A stretch of DNA of 36,475 bases from Chloroflexota bacterium (lineage in GTDB: Bacteria; Chloroflexota; Chloroflexia; Chloroflexales; Roseiflexaceae), in contig VGPG01000004.1 in NCBI GenBank assembly GCA_016875555.1, forward strand, positions 1 through 36,475, given 5' to 3'. The notes below the pieces were generated by a model. It made no database searches and was not told the DNA's origin. It worked only from the letters and a program-made list of their open reading frames with translations. Both the position numbers and the translations under genes were made by a program. Position 1 is the first letter of the stretch, and each line of letters begins with the position of its first letter. Positions 8,638 through 22,130 of the stretch are shown in pieces.

Positions 8638-9840
8638 TTAGGTAGTGTAGTGTGCGTTGACCTCGACGTATTCTTTGCTGAAATCACACGTCCACATGGT
8701 CGTCGCCGCCTGCCCCAAGCCCAAATCGAGCGTAATGTAGACGTTTTCGCGGCGCAACAAGGCAGACGCCGCATTTAAATCAACGTCGAGCGGCATACCG
8801 GCCTTGACCAGACGAATCTGCTCAGCGCCCAGCCCGAAGTCAAGCGTCAATGCATCTGGGTCGATGGCGGCCCCACTATACCCAGCCGCACACACCACAC
8901 GCCCCCAGTTCGGGTCGTTGCCGTGAATCGCCGTTTTGACCAGTGGCGAACAGGCAATGCTATCGGCCACGCGATGTGCCATGTGGTCATCGGCAGCACC
9001 GGTGACACGAATTTCGACCAACTTGGTGGCACCTTCACCATCACGGGCGATCTTTTTGGCCAAATCGACACACACAACGCGCAACGCCTCGACGAACTCG
9101 GCCAATTCAGCCTGCCCAATGGTCACGCCCGATACGCCGGAGGCAAGGAGCAACACGGTATCGTTGGTACTCATGTCACCATCAACGCTGATACGATTAA
9201 AGCTCATGTCGCTGACGCGTTTGAGTGCGTCGTAGAGCAACTCTGGTGCAACCGCCGCATCGGTGGTCACAATCGACAACATGGTGGCCATGCCCGGGTG
9301 AATCATGCCGGCGCCTTTGGCCATACCGGCCACCGTAATCGTCTGGCCTGCCACCTGCATGGTCGCATGGGCACGCTTGGGGTGAGTATCGGTGGTCATG
9401 ATGGCCTCTGAGGCGGCAATGGCGTTTTCACTCCAGATATCTGGTGTAAACGAGGCAATCCCAGCCGAGACTTTGTCCATATCGAGTTGGCGGCCAATCA
9501 CACCGGTTGAGAGTACCAGCACTTGATCGGCCGTTGCACCAATCATGTCAGCGGCAAGCTGCGCCATGCGACGTGCATTCACCTTGCCCTCGTCTCCCGT
9601 ACAAGCATTGGCACAGCCGGCGTTGGCAATCACCGCCCGCATGCGCCCAGCCGAGGTCGAAAGCACTTCACGGTCATACAACACCGGTGCCGCTTTGACG
9701 CGGTTGGTAGTAAAGACGCCCGCTGCACTACACGGCGCATCAGTGACGATTAACGTCAGGTCAAGCGCGCCGCTCTTTTTCAATCCACAGGCCGTCGCTA
9801 CCGTGCGAAAGCCAGGGGCAAGGGTGAATACATCGTTCAT
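8638..9840 (-). CDS. argJ: ArgJ, glutamate N-acetyltransferase / ornithine acetyltransferase
   Basis: ArgJ recycles the acetyl group from N-acetylornithine to glutamate. At 400 residues it matches the family. It is a self-cleaving Ntn-type enzyme; the cleavage region KGAGMIHPGMATML lies near 175-188, with the Ala185-Thr186 bond predicted to be cut and Thr186 as nucleophile. The residue often Asn or Asp before MATML is Gly here, a small deviation. GNDPNWGR and the C-terminal NAHYTT ending are also typical. It starts six bases after the argG stop. A separate N-acetylglutamate synthase is in the same operon, so ArgJ may act mainly in the recycling reaction, although bifunctionality cannot be judged from sequence. 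Confidence 0.96.
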   Translation of the reverse strand: MNDVFTLAPGFRTVATACGLKKSGALDLTLIVTDAPCSAAGVFTTNRVKAAPVLYDREVLSTSAGRMRAVIANAGCANACTGDEGKVNARRMAQLAADMIGATADQVLVLSTGVIGRQLDMDKVSAGIASFTPDIWSENAIAASEAIMTTDTHPKRAHATMQVAGQTITVAGMAKGAGMIHPGMATMLSIVTTDAAVAPELLYDALKRVSDMSFNRISVDGDMSTNDTVLLLASGVSGVTIGQAELAEFVEALRVVCVDLAKKIARDGEGATKLVEIRVTGAADDHMAHRVADSIACSPLVKTAIHGNDPNWGRVVCAAGYSGAAIDPDALTLDFGLGAEQIRLVKAGMPLDVDLNAASALLRRENVYITLDLGLGQAATTMWTCDFSKEYVEVNAHYTT

Positions 9841-9846
9841 GGTTCG

Positions 9847-11058
<1,212 letters not shown>

Positions 11059-11077
11059 GTGACCACTCCTTATTGTG

Positions 11078-14000
11078 TTATGTAAATAAAAGCTCTACAT
11101 CATCACGGGTCAACGTCTTCACCCCGCCCCGTTCTGGCGTAATAAGCTGACTTACCAACTCCCGTTTGCGCTCCTGCAGCTGAAGAATCTTCTCCTCGAC
11201 CGAATCGCGCACCACCATCTTGTAAACCATCACTGGGCGCGTCTGACCGATTCGATGCGTACGGTCAGTCGCCTGCATCTCAACCGCCGGGTTCCACCAT
11301 GGATCCACGTGAATCACATAGTCGGCCGCCGTCAGATTCAGGCCTACCCCACCCGCGCGCAAACTAATCAAAAAGAACGAATAGCGATCGTCGTGTTGGA
11401 ACGAGTCGATAATCCGCTGGCGGTCTCGCGTGCGCCCATCCAGATACGCATACTCTATCCCACGCGCATCGAGCGCCTCGCGCACAATCGTCAGCATCTG
11501 CACAAACTGCGAAAAGATGAGCGCCCGATGCCCGGACGCTCTCAGCGTCTCTATTGTGTCGAGCAACGACTCAAATTTGGCCGACGTCCCTGCGCTCTTG
11601 GGGTCAATCAAACGTGGATGATTACAAATCTGGCGCAGGCGTAATAAACCCTCGAGCATCTTAACGCGCGCCTGTTGTTGCCCAGCCGTATCAATCAAAC
11701 CGAGCAACAACGCCCGGTAGTGATCGCGTTGTGCGTTGTACAACTTGCGCTGCTCGGCATCCATCTCGCTCATCAGCACGTGCTCGGTGCGTGACGGCAA
11801 ATCTGGCGCAACTTGGTCCTTAGTACGGCGCAAAATAAACGGATACGTCAAGCGCTTGAGCAATTTGAGCGCCGCCTCGCGCCCATCGCCGTCACGCGTA
11901 AATGTATCGCGAAACGTCTCGGCACTCCCCAATAAACCCGGATTCAAGAACGAAAATTGCGACCACAGTTCGACCGCACTATTCTCAATCGGCGTCCCCG
12001 TCAACGACAACCGACGCTCGCTCTGCAAGCGCCGTACGGCCCGCGCCGTCTCGGCCGATGGGTTCTTGATGGCCTGCGATTCGTCGAGGATGATGTACTG
12101 AAATCGATACTGCGATAACATTTCGACATCACGCAACATGGTGCCGTATGTCGTAAGAATCACGTCATATTTATCGAATATTTTGTTGGTCTTACTCCGC
12201 CCCTGATCAATATGTGTCAACACGGTCAGTTGTGGCGTAAAGCGCTGAGCCTCGCGCTGCCAGTTATAAATCAGCGAGCGCGGCATCACAATCAGGATGG
12301 CTGGTGCTTTGGGGGCTCGTTCACGCATTGATTGAATAAACGCCAGGGTCTGAATCGTCTTGCCGACGCCCATGTCGTCTGCCAAACAGCCACCAAAGCC
12401 GTACGTGTTCAAAAAGTGCAACCAGTCGTAGCCCGATTTTTGATAGCTCCGTAATGTCCCCGTAAATCCAATCGGCAACGGCTGCGGCTCAATCTGACTA
12501 AATAAACGCAACTGATTGCGTCGCGCCTCAAATTGCGCATCAACGGTGGCATGTTGCGCCTCTTGCACCAGTTGGTCAACCACCGCAGCTTGCGCACCAG
12601 CATAGCGCATCATTTCATCACGCTCGCTGCCCATGGCAAATATCGGCGCAAGACGCTGGGCAAATTCGCTGGGTACCAAGCCAAGTGAGCCATCAGGCAA
12701 CAAAATGTACCGCTCACGACGCATCACGGCCCGACGCACGGTAATCAGATCGACCGATAAGTCGCCGAAGTTCACCACTGCAGAGACATCGAACCAGTCA
12801 ATGCTTGAATTGACTTGTACGCGAATTTGCGGCGTGTCAATGCGCATCTGTACGGTCGTCAGATTTGCTTCACCACGAATCTGCATGCCGCTCGAAGCCA
12901 AGAATCCCACGATGCGCACCATGAAATCAGTCGCTGGTATGGCACGCCGCAAGCGGAAACAGCCATCATCATTGAGCCGTAACCCTTGTTGCTCGAGTAA
13001 CGCAATTGCGCCTTTTTCGGCATCGCTGTCTCGTTTGATACGGACCAAATGCAATTCTTCGGCCCCATGTAACACTGCTTGACGCGGATAACTTTCGTCA
13101 AAGGCGAGAAGGTACTCAGCATACGCAAAATTAACGGTCACGTGGAGCGCACCGGCGTATTCACCCAGCGTGATAATCACGTCAGGTTCACCCGCAATAT
13201 CATCCCACCGCAACGCAGCCCCACACAGTGGAATGCGGTGTGCCAATTCAAGTAAGCGTTGATCAAAGCGCTCACGATCGGTAGCCTGCACCCGCAATTG
13301 CGGCGCCTGTAGCAGCTGATCAATCATCGGCGTTCGTTCACCGATACACACCACATGTTGACCTGTCAGCAACCAATGTGGGGCAAACGGCAACACCGTA
13401 CGATTCGCCATGTCTACTGTAAGCGTCTGGTGTGCGGTATACACGATACTCTGGAGTACCAAATCAGCACCATCGTCGTCACATGCGAGTTGCATCTCGC
13501 CAACCGCACCGATCACCTGAATCGGTTGGCTGAAGTTCAACGCCTGTCGTACGATATACACGTTCTGACCGCCGAGCAACGCTAGTGCCCCCGCAAAGAG
13601 CCACGCACGCTGTGCGGGTTGTGCACCATTGAGCATCTGCTCACACAACATGGCGGCCGCCTGCAACATGGATGGCGGTGTATGCGGGTATCCTGCAGGT
13701 GTCGGTGGTGCCCGCAACGGGCGAATATCGGCACCTTGCCAGTCATCACGCCCTGCCCGCGGCGTCACACTCGCAGGCACCACCGCCCACCCCTCTTCAC
13801 CAACACCAAATGGATGATTCACCTGCAAAAAGAAACAAATATGCGCCACATTCGTGGCATTGGCCACGATGCGTGCTTTGTCGGGAACCGCAAACAACGT
13901 CTCCCACGCTTGAGGCGGATTGGTCGTCATGTGCGACAACAAGGCCGTCATTGCCGTGACACGATGGACGCACGGCCCCTCATCGCGATGCGCACACTCA

Positions 14001-14221
14001 CACAACGTGGTAATACGCCCCGCAATAATCATCGTGGTCACACGATAGGCCCGTGATGCATCCTCCACCAAAATCGTAGCCGATGTGGCAGAAACTTGTT
14101 CAACCGTGACTCCACCACGCGCGCACACGTCAACCGCACGCCGCCGCTCTCCTGGCGGCACCGCCGCCAGGAACTGCTCAATGTGCGTGGGGGTTATTAA
14201 CTGCACCCGCGTTGTGGTCAT
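11078..14221 (-). CDS. SWIM zinc-finger SNF2-family helicase/ATPase
   Basis: The 1047-residue protein has an N-terminal SWIM-type zinc finger with ligands Cys74, Cys76, Cys84 and His86 (CxC-x7-CxH). A long middle region of about 500 residues follows, then a C-terminal SNF2 ATPase. That ATPase has Walker A DMGVGKT near residue 615, a DESQ Walker B box, [10 protein letters not shown] (motif III) and the motif VI stretch [15 protein letters not shown] near the end. These proteins translocate on double-stranded DNA and remodel protein-DNA complexes, for example HepA/RapA-like polymerase recycling; the exact role here is unknown. The ATG lies three bases after the carB stop, with AAGGGA nine bases upstream inside carB, so translation is likely coupled. 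Its location between carB and argG is odd, since no arginine function is known for SNF2 proteins. Confidence 0.93.
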   Translation of the reverse strand: MTTTRVQLITPTHIEQFLAAVPPGERRRAVDVCARGGVTVEQVSATSATILVEDASRAYRVTTMIIAGRITTLCECAHRDEGPCVHRVTAMTALLSHMTTNPPQAWETLFAVPDKARIVANATNVAHICFFLQVNHPFGVGEEGWAVVPASVTPRAGRDDWQGADIRPLRAPPTPAGYPHTPPSMLQAAAMLCEQMLNGAQPAQRAWLFAGALALLGGQNVYIVRQALNFSQPIQVIGAVGEMQLACDDDGADLVLQSIVYTAHQTLTVDMANRTVLPFAPHWLLTGQHVVCIGERTPMIDQLLQAPQLRVQATDRERFDQRLLELAHRIPLCGAALRWDDIAGEPDVIITLGEYAGALHVTVNFAYAEYLLAFDESYPRQAVLHGAEELHLVRIKRDSDAEKGAIALLEQQGLRLNDDGCFRLRRAIPATDFMVRIVGFLASSGMQIRGEANLTTVQMRIDTPQIRVQVNSSIDWFDVSAVVNFGDLSVDLITVRRAVMRRERYILLPDGSLGLVPSEFAQRLAPIFAMGSERDEMMRYAGAQAAVVDQLVQEAQHATVDAQFEARRNQLRLFSQIEPQPLPIGFTGTLRSYQKSGYDWLHFLNTYGFGGCLADDMGVGKTIQTLAFIQSMRERAPKAPAILIVMPRSLIYNWQREAQRFTPQLTVLTHIDQGRSKTNKIFDKYDVILTTYGTMLRDVEMLSQYRFQYIILDESQAIKNPSAETARAVRRLQSERRLSLTGTPIENSAVELWSQFSFLNPGLLGSAETFRDTFTRDGDGREAALKLLKRLTYPFILRRTKDQVAPDLPSRTEHVLMSEMDAEQRKLYNAQRDHYRALLLGLIDTAGQQQARVKMLEGLLRLRQICNHPRLIDPKSAGTSAKFESLLDTIETLRASGHRALIFSQFVQMLTIVREALDARGIEYAYLDGRTRDRQRIIDSFQHDDRYSFFLISLRAGGVGLNLTAADYVIHVDPWWNPAVEMQATDRTHRIGQTRPVMVYKMVVRDSVEEKILQLQERKRELVSQLITPERGGVKTLTRDDVELLFT

Positions 14222-14224
14222 CCC

Positions 14225-17479
<3,255 letters not shown>

Positions 17480-17482
17480 CTC

Positions 17483-18610
17483 CTACCCTTCCATCAGCGC
17501 TACAAAACGATCGAACAAGTAGGAAGCGTCGTGCGGACCAGGCGCAGCCTCGGGGTGATACTGCACACCAAAGGCCTTGAGCGCAGGCGCCTCAAGCCCC
17601 TCGACACACTGGTCGTTCAGATTGACGTGGGTCACACCAGCGCCGGCGGGCAACGAGTCGGCCGCGACGGCGAAGCCGTGGTTGTGGCTCGAAATCTCGA
17701 CTTTGCCGTAGGCCTTGACCGGCTGATTGGCACCGTGGTGGCCAAACGACAACTTGTAGGTTGTCCCACCGAGCGCCAAGCCCAAAATCTGGTGCCCCAA
17801 GCAGATACCGAACATCGGCACCTTGCCCAACAGCTCCTTGGCCGATGCTACGCCGTATGTCACCATGGCGGGGTCGCCAGGACCATTCGAAAGGAAGACG
17901 CCGTCCGGCTTGAGGGCCAATACGTCGCTAGCCGGTGTATTGGCGGGCACCACCGTAATACGGATGCCACGCTCCGCCATCAAGCGCAAAATGTGGTGTT
18001 TGATGCCAAAGTCATAGGCGACCACGTGCAAATCGCGTGTGGCCTTCGTGCCACGTGAGCCGAGGCCCCACTCGCCGACGCCATCGACCCAGGTATAACT
18101 CTCGGGGCAGGTGACAAACGGCACCAAATCAAGCCCCTCCATGGTGGGGACAGCACGTGCAGCAGCCACCAACGCCTCGTGATTGAGCTCGGTCGACGAA
18201 ATCACGCCGCGCATGGCTCCTGCGGAGCGAATATGCCGCACCAGCGCCCGGGTATCAACGCCGGTAATACCGACAATGCCCTGGGCACGCATCTCGGCAT
18301 CGAGTGATGCATCAGCGCGCCAATTACTGACGCGTGGGCTGGCAGCCCGCACCACAAATCCTGAGAGCCACCATTTGCGACTTTCGCCGTCTTCGTCGTT
18401 GACACCGGTATTGCCGATGTGCGGAGCGGTCATCACGACAATCTGCCCAAAATACGACGGGTCCGACAGTACTTCTTGGTAGCCGGTCATGGCGGTGTTA
18501 AATACTACCTCACCCGTACGTTGCCCAATCGCGCCAAACGCAAAGCCGGTCCAAATCGTGCCGTCTTCGAGTGCGAGCACGGCTGGTGTGCGTTGAAAAC
18601 CTGCCTGCAT
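17483..18610 (-). CDS. carA: Carbamoyl-phosphate synthase small (glutaminase) subunit
   Basis: CarA hydrolyses glutamine and channels ammonia to CarB. The 375-residue protein has the N-terminal CPSase_sm domain ([15 protein letters not shown], then [18 protein letters not shown]) and a C-terminal class I glutamine amidotransferase. The nucleophile is Cys270 in GICLGHQ, with His352 and Glu354 in [11 protein letters not shown] completing the triad. The start lies three bases after the N-acetylglutamate synthase stop. Its position inside the arginine operon suggests that this synthetase is controlled with arginine rather than pyrimidines. Confidence 0.97.
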   Translation of the reverse strand: MQAGFQRTPAVLALEDGTIWTGFAFGAIGQRTGEVVFNTAMTGYQEVLSDPSYFGQIVVMTAPHIGNTGVNDEDGESRKWWLSGFVVRAASPRVSNWRADASLDAEMRAQGIVGITGVDTRALVRHIRSAGAMRGVISSTELNHEALVAAARAVPTMEGLDLVPFVTCPESYTWVDGVGEWGLGSRGTKATRDLHVVAYDFGIKHHILRLMAERGIRITVVPANTPASDVLALKPDGVFLSNGPGDPAMVTYGVASAKELLGKVPMFGICLGHQILGLALGGTTYKLSFGHHGANQPVKAYGKVEISSHNHGFAVAADSLPAGAGVTHVNLNDQCVEGLEAPALKAFGVQYHPEAAPGPHDASYLFDRFVALMEG

Positions 18611-18613
18611 GCC

Positions 18614-19150
18614 TTACTTTCCCTCCCCATGTGCGGTGTTGTGCCGCGTGGCAAATTCAATCACAACTGCTGTCTCATCACACCGATCCTTGAGCGGACA
18701 AAGTACACAATCACGCCAGACCTTTTCGGGAAAGCGCTCATGCTCGGTGACCACAAACCCCAACCGCTCAAAAAACCCCACGGCGCGCGTCAGCGCAAAC
18801 ACCGTCGGGTAACCACGTCGCTGTGCTTCTTCAACTAAAGACTTGACGATCTCGCCACCCACACCATAGCGCCGATACTCGGGCAACACTGCCAGCGAGC
18901 GCACCTCAACCAGTGCGGGCCCCATCTCGAGGAGCGAGCCAATCCCAACCACGCGCCCTTGGACCTCGGCCACGAGCCAGTTGCCAATCGAGGCGGCGAT
19001 GTTCTCGCGCGTACGCGGCAACAAGTGTCCGAGCGCAACGTTTTCATCAACTACCACCTTGATGGCATCGACATCGGCAGCCGTTGCCAAGCGCACGCTG
19101 ACCAAATTAACATCACTTGGTGCCGTGTGCACCGCACGAATGGTTGTCAT
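18614..19150 (-). CDS. argA: Short N-acetylglutamate synthase (GNAT type)
   Basis: The 178-residue GNAT acetyltransferase resembles the short ArgA class that lacks the amino-acid-kinase domain. Visible are RLATAADVDAI, GHLLPRTRENI, EVRSLAVLPEYRRYGVG (acetyl-CoA loop), VFALTRAVGFFERLGF and a C-terminal Cys cluster CVLCPLKDRC that could bind a metal. The reaction would be acetylation of glutamate to start the pathway. The frame extends to 19177, but GGAGG lies just before the ATG at 19150, which overlaps the argB stop as ATGA, so this start is preferred. Lack of the kinase domain implies that feedback inhibition by arginine must act differently from classical ArgA. Context between argB and carA supports the assignment. 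Confidence 0.88.
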   Translation of the reverse strand: MTTIRAVHTAPSDVNLVSVRLATAADVDAIKVVVDENVALGHLLPRTRENIAASIGNWLVAEVQGRVVGIGSLLEMGPALVEVRSLAVLPEYRRYGVGGEIVKSLVEEAQRRGYPTVFALTRAVGFFERLGFVVTEHERFPEKVWRDCVLCPLKDRCDETAVVIEFATRHNTAHGEGK

Positions 19151-19941
19151 TGCTGCCCTCCTTGTGCAATAACACACGTACCGGCATCAATGCCATTCGC
19201 CAGCTGCTCAAGCCCCTGCATGTCAACGATACGCGCTTGTGCCGCACCCGCTGCCAGCACTGCCAACGCAGCTCGAACTTTGGGAATCATACCACCATAT
19301 ATCTCACCACTGCTGATGGCCTGCGCAACCTGCGCCGCTGTCAACTGTGGCTGCACCTGTTCGGCCAGCTTAACGCCCGGCACATTGGTGACAAACGTCA
19401 CCTCGACGGCCACATTGCGTCCGTCGTTGGCCAAAGCGGCTGCCACCGCACCAGCTGCATCATCTGCATTGACATTATAACTGCCATCACTGCCCAACGA
19501 AACAGGCGCAATCACCGGCACCACACCCGCATCAATTAATTGCCACAACACCGCACTGCGCACGGCGACCGGTTGACCGACGCGCCCCAAGTCACCTTCA
19601 GGGTGGTTCAGCTTGGTGACTTTGATGAGACCACGATCAACGCCCGACATCCCCCAGGCATCAACGCCGGCGAGCGTCAACGCCACGGTCAATCGCGTAT
19701 TCACGGCGCCGGCGAGGACCATCTCGGCGGCAGCCATGGCGGTGGCATCACTGACGCGCAACCCGGCCACAAAGCGCGGTTCACCGCCGAGGGCACTCTG
19801 AATTTGGCCAATCTCTTTGCCACCGCCATGCACCAAAATTGGTGCTGGCCGCATTGCGGCCACCGCCGCCGTCAATCGCGCCACGAAGGCCGCATCATCG
19901 ATTTCGTTCCCACCAATTTTGATGACACGCAGTGTGTTCAA
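19147..19941 (-). CDS. argB: Acetylglutamate kinase
   Basis: ArgB phosphorylates N-acetylglutamate. The 264-residue amino-acid-kinase fold has the N-terminal Lys in VIKIGGNEID, the glycine-rich loop VHGGGKEI near 38-45, GLRVSDATA near 60-68 and YNVNADDAAG near 160-169. The HGGGKEI form is also seen in the lysine-pathway kinase LysZ, so sequence alone leaves a small doubt, but the neighbours argC and argA favour ArgB. There is no N-terminal extension of the type that makes hexameric, arginine-inhibited ArgB, so arginine feedback on this enzyme may be weak; that is an inference. It starts 15 bases after the second GNAT stop. Confidence 0.94.
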   Translation of the reverse strand: MNTLRVIKIGGNEIDDAAFVARLTAAVAAMRPAPILVHGGGKEIGQIQSALGGEPRFVAGLRVSDATAMAAAEMVLAGAVNTRLTVALTLAGVDAWGMSGVDRGLIKVTKLNHPEGDLGRVGQPVAVRSAVLWQLIDAGVVPVIAPVSLGSDGSYNVNADDAAGAVAAALANDGRNVAVEVTFVTNVPGVKLAEQVQPQLTAAQVAQAISSGEIYGGMIPKVRAALAVLAAGAAQARIVDMQGLEQLANGIDAGTCVIAQGGQQ

Positions 19942-19956
19942 TCTGCCTTCTCCCTG

Positions 19957-20409
19957 CTACAAGTCGTTGAGTTCGTAGGTATACCACACCGACCGCGTCG
20001 TCGGTAATGCATCATATAATCGTTGCGCGGTGTGATTATCCGGCGCAGTCTGCCAATGTACACCAGCATATCCCTCGGACTTTGCCCATGTGTAGCAATG
20101 CGTAATCAACTGCCGCCCCAGCCCGTTTTTACGCATCGCTGGTGCCACATACAAATCATTGAGCAAACACTGCCCAACTGCAGATACCGACGATAGCACG
20201 CGATACGCCGTCACAAACCCGACCGCCTGACCATCATCTGTCAGCGCCACCCATTGCGCGCCAAGCGCTGGCGTATCAATCAACGCACCAAAGTGCGCCC
20301 GATTTCGCGCAGCATCCGGCGTCGCCTCATAAAAACGCTGATACTCCGCAATCAACGGCAACACGAGGTCAATGTTGGCCCACGTTACCGGCACAATCGT
20401 CACATGCAT
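19957..20409 (-). CDS. GNAT acetyltransferase, paralogue 2
   Basis: This GNAT-fold protein of about 150 residues has the acetyl-CoA loop RKNGLGRQLI near 95-104 and the motif DNHTAQRLYDALP near its end, typical of small amino-group acetyltransferases. Its substrate is unknown. It is very similar along its whole length to the adjacent gene upstream; I judge about two thirds of residues identical by eye, so the pair arose by tandem duplication. The ATG at 20409 is favoured over that at 20415 because AGGA lies about five bases upstream. It precedes argB by 15 bases. An arginine-related or polyamine-related acetylation role is possible but not shown. Confidence 0.9.
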   Translation of the reverse strand: MHVTIVPVTWANIDLVLPLIAEYQRFYEATPDAARNRAHFGALIDTPALGAQWVALTDDGQAVGFVTAYRVLSSVSAVGQCLLNDLYVAPAMRKNGLGRQLITHCYTWAKSEGYAGVHWQTAPDNHTAQRLYDALPTTRSVWYTYELNDL

Positions 20410-20454
20410 ACCCATCCTGCACTCTCATCACATCAGCACATGTTGTGCATATCG

Positions 20455-20931
20455 TTATTTATTGCGCAACGACTCAAGCGCGTTGCGATCGAGCGTATAG
20501 TCAATCCACGTACGCCGCGTCGTCGGCAGCGAATCATACAGTCGTTGCGCCGTATGGTTATCATCAGCTGTGCGCCAGTAGACGCCGTTGTACCCTTGTG
20601 CCACGGCCCATTCGGCACAGTGCACGATCAACTGTCGCCCAACACCACGACCACGCACGCCAGGCACCACGTACAAGTCGTTGAGCAAACAGCGCTCAAT
20701 CGCTAGGGTCGACGACAAGACGCGATAGGCCGTCACAAACCCGACTGCCACACCATCTTCATCTAACGCTACCCACTGCGCCCCTTGGGATGGTGCAGTC
20801 GCAAGTCGACCAAAGTGGATGCGGTTGCGCGCATCGTCCGGCTCTACCTTATAAAAGCGTTGATAGTCGGCAATCAAAGGGATCACGATGTCAAGATTAT
20901 TGAGGGTGACTGGCACAATGGAAATGCTCAT
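20455..20931 (-). CDS. GNAT acetyltransferase, paralogue 1
   Basis: This 158-residue GNAT protein is the first of the tandem pair. The acetyl-CoA loop is RGRGVGRQLI near 94-103, followed by DDNHTAQRLYDSLPTTRR. It differs from paralogue 2 by a longer C-terminus ending in ALESLRNK. The frame runs to 20976, but the ATG at 20931 overlaps the argC stop as ATGA and has an AGGG upstream, so it is the likely start. The 45 bases between the two paralogues show no promoter. The substrate is unknown; its position directly after argC ties expression to arginine genes. Confidence 0.9.
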   Translation of the reverse strand: MSISIVPVTLNNLDIVIPLIADYQRFYKVEPDDARNRIHFGRLATAPSQGAQWVALDEDGVAVGFVTAYRVLSSTLAIERCLLNDLYVVPGVRGRGVGRQLIVHCAEWAVAQGYNGVYWRTADDNHTAQRLYDSLPTTRRTWIDYTLDRNALESLRNK

Positions 20932-21938
20932 ACCAACCCTGCCGTTTCGTCGAGCCCACAGATGATGTTCATGCACTGAATCGCTTGCGTTGCCGCGCCC
21001 TTGGCCAGATTATCAAGACTCGACATGATAATCGCCGTGCCCGGTTGACCAAGCATCACCGAGATGGCACACATATTGGTGTTGGTCGTATGCGCCATCG
21101 CCGCCAACTGCCCGGCCGGCAAAACGCGCACAAATGGCTCGTTGGCGTATGCCTCGGTATACAAGGCGCGCACGGCGCTTTCGCTCAACGACGAGTCAAT
21201 CTTGATGTACAAGGCACTCAACATGCCGCGTACGACGGGGATAAGATGTGGATTGAACAAGACCGTCGGGGCTGCACCAGCACTAACCTTGGCGAGCTCT
21301 TGCTCAATCTCGCCGACATGCCGATGCACATGGCCGATGTTATACGGCGTCACGGTGTCGTGCGTCTCGGCAAATAACGTGTTGAGTTTGGGGGCGCGAC
21401 CAGCACCTGAAATACCTGATTTGGCGTCAACAATAATCGTGGTGTCGGTCACGACGCCTGCTTTGAGGAGTGGCATCGCGCCCAAAATGACCGACGTCGG
21501 GTAACACCCAGGGGCAGCGACCAGTTTGGCGCCAGCAATATTGGCACGATTGATTTCGGGGAGTCCGTAGGGGATGGGCAACATCTCGGGGAATTCGTGG
21601 GCGTGACCGTACCATTTGGCATACGTCTCTGGTGTATTCAGGCGGAAATCGGCCGAAAAATCGACCACCTTCGCCCCGGCATCCAATGCCTTGACGGCCA
21701 CTCGCGCAGCCGCACCGTGTGGCAACGCCAACAGCACTACATCGACCTGATCAAACGGCGCATCATCGACTGCCACGAGCGGCGTGTCGAGTGGCCCCGG
21801 GTAGACCTCGGCTAATGATTTGCCCGCTTGTGCCTCGGACGTAGCAAAGACAATCTGCACGTCGCGGTGCCGACGGAGCCAACGCAAGGCCTCGTACCCC
21901 GCATATCCCGTCACCCCACAAATACCCACACGCACCAT
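20928..21938 (-). CDS. argC: N-acetyl-gamma-glutamyl-phosphate reductase
   Basis: ArgC reduces N-acetylglutamyl phosphate to the semialdehyde with NADPH. The 336 residues match the family. The dinucleotide-binding GVTGYAG is at 8-14, the catalytic Cys145 lies in APGCYPT, and KSGISGAGR plus the HRHVGEIEQEL segment with its His are present. AAAGGA lies eight bases before the ATG. It is the first structural gene of the operon; the attenuator-like terminator at 21962-21991 ends 23 bases upstream, so readthrough of that terminator is needed for expression from the promoter at 22131-22159. Confidence 0.97.
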   Translation of the reverse strand: MVRVGICGVTGYAGYEALRWLRRHRDVQIVFATSEAQAGKSLAEVYPGPLDTPLVAVDDAPFDQVDVVLLALPHGAAARVAVKALDAGAKVVDFSADFRLNTPETYAKWYGHAHEFPEMLPIPYGLPEINRANIAGAKLVAAPGCYPTSVILGAMPLLKAGVVTDTTIIVDAKSGISGAGRAPKLNTLFAETHDTVTPYNIGHVHRHVGEIEQELAKVSAGAAPTVLFNPHLIPVVRGMLSALYIKIDSSLSESAVRALYTEAYANEPFVRVLPAGQLAAMAHTTNTNMCAISVMLGQPGTAIIMSSLDNLAKGAATQAIQCMNIICGLDETAGLV

Positions 21939-21961
21939 TGTGTTTGTCCTTTACTTCATAC

Positions 21962-21991
21962 AAAAACCCCGGGGGCTTGATGCTCCCGGGG
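21962..21991 (-). terminator. Leader terminator (attenuator) upstream of argC
   Basis: On the minus strand CCCCGGG (21985-21991) pairs with CCCGGGG (21967-21973). After one A-C mismatch an inner GC/GC pair closes a five-base loop, and five T residues follow (21962-21966). It lies after the promoter and leader ORF but before argC, and has a T-tract only in the minus direction. This is the position expected of an attenuator rather than an operon-end terminator. Confidence 0.92.
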
Positions 21992-22024
21992 TGGTGTGGC
22001 TTGGCAGGTCGGTCGTATGTCTAT

Positions 22025-22123
22025 CTACAACCCAATGCACAACGCCGCCCCGGGTCCTGTTCGGACTCGTCGGCGGATAGTTCGTCGCAACACTCGGCTG
22101 TTCAACATCGATACGTCTTTCAT
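22025..22123 (-). CDS. Arginine-rich leader peptide of the arg operon
   Basis: This is a 32-codon ORF from ATG at 22123 to TAG at 22025, too short for routine gene calling. Residues 10-21 follow the pattern R-x-x-R-R-x-x-R-R-R-x-R: seven arginines in twelve codons, six CGA and one CGC (22061-22096). The peptide begins MKDVS and ends AALCIGL. The A of the ATG lies at about +1 or +2 of the predicted transcript, so it may be translated as a leaderless message; an internal ATG at 22108 with weak AAAGAC upstream is an alternative. It has no likely function as a protein. Its position between promoter and terminator indicates a sensor of charged tRNA-Arg. I rate the ORF as very likely meaningful, but translation is unproven. 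Confidence 0.82.
   Translation of the reverse strand: MKDVSMLNSRVLRRTIRRRVRTGPGAALCIGL
22045..22076 (-). promoter_or_regulatory. Alternative RNA pairings of the arg leader (protector and antiterminator arms)
   Basis: CCCGGGG at 22048-22054 is complementary to the 5' arm of the terminator (CCCCGGG, 21985-21991). With the flanking bases, CCCGGGGCGG can pair with CCACCCCGGG at nine of ten positions. That structure would sequester the terminator arm. The same segment can instead fold back: GGCGG (22045-22049) pairs with CCGCC (22072-22076), and GTCC with GGAC closes the tip around GAACA. The CCGCC arm overlaps the arginine codons of the leader ORF, so a ribosome stalled there would block the fold-back and favour antitermination. 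The complementarity is seen in the sequence; the switching is inferred. Confidence 0.75.
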
Positions 22124-22130
22124 AGGTGCA

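Noticed and set aside
20410-20454. Possible promoter between the two GNAT genes
   Set aside because: No convincing -35/-10 pair was found in this short spacer; it is too short to hold a full regulatory region apart from the ribosome binding site.
21962-22123. A T-box or arginine riboswitch in the arg leader
   Set aside because: The leader is too short and no T-box sequence or conserved aptamer-like core was seen; the Arg-rich ORF with alternative stems is sufficient.
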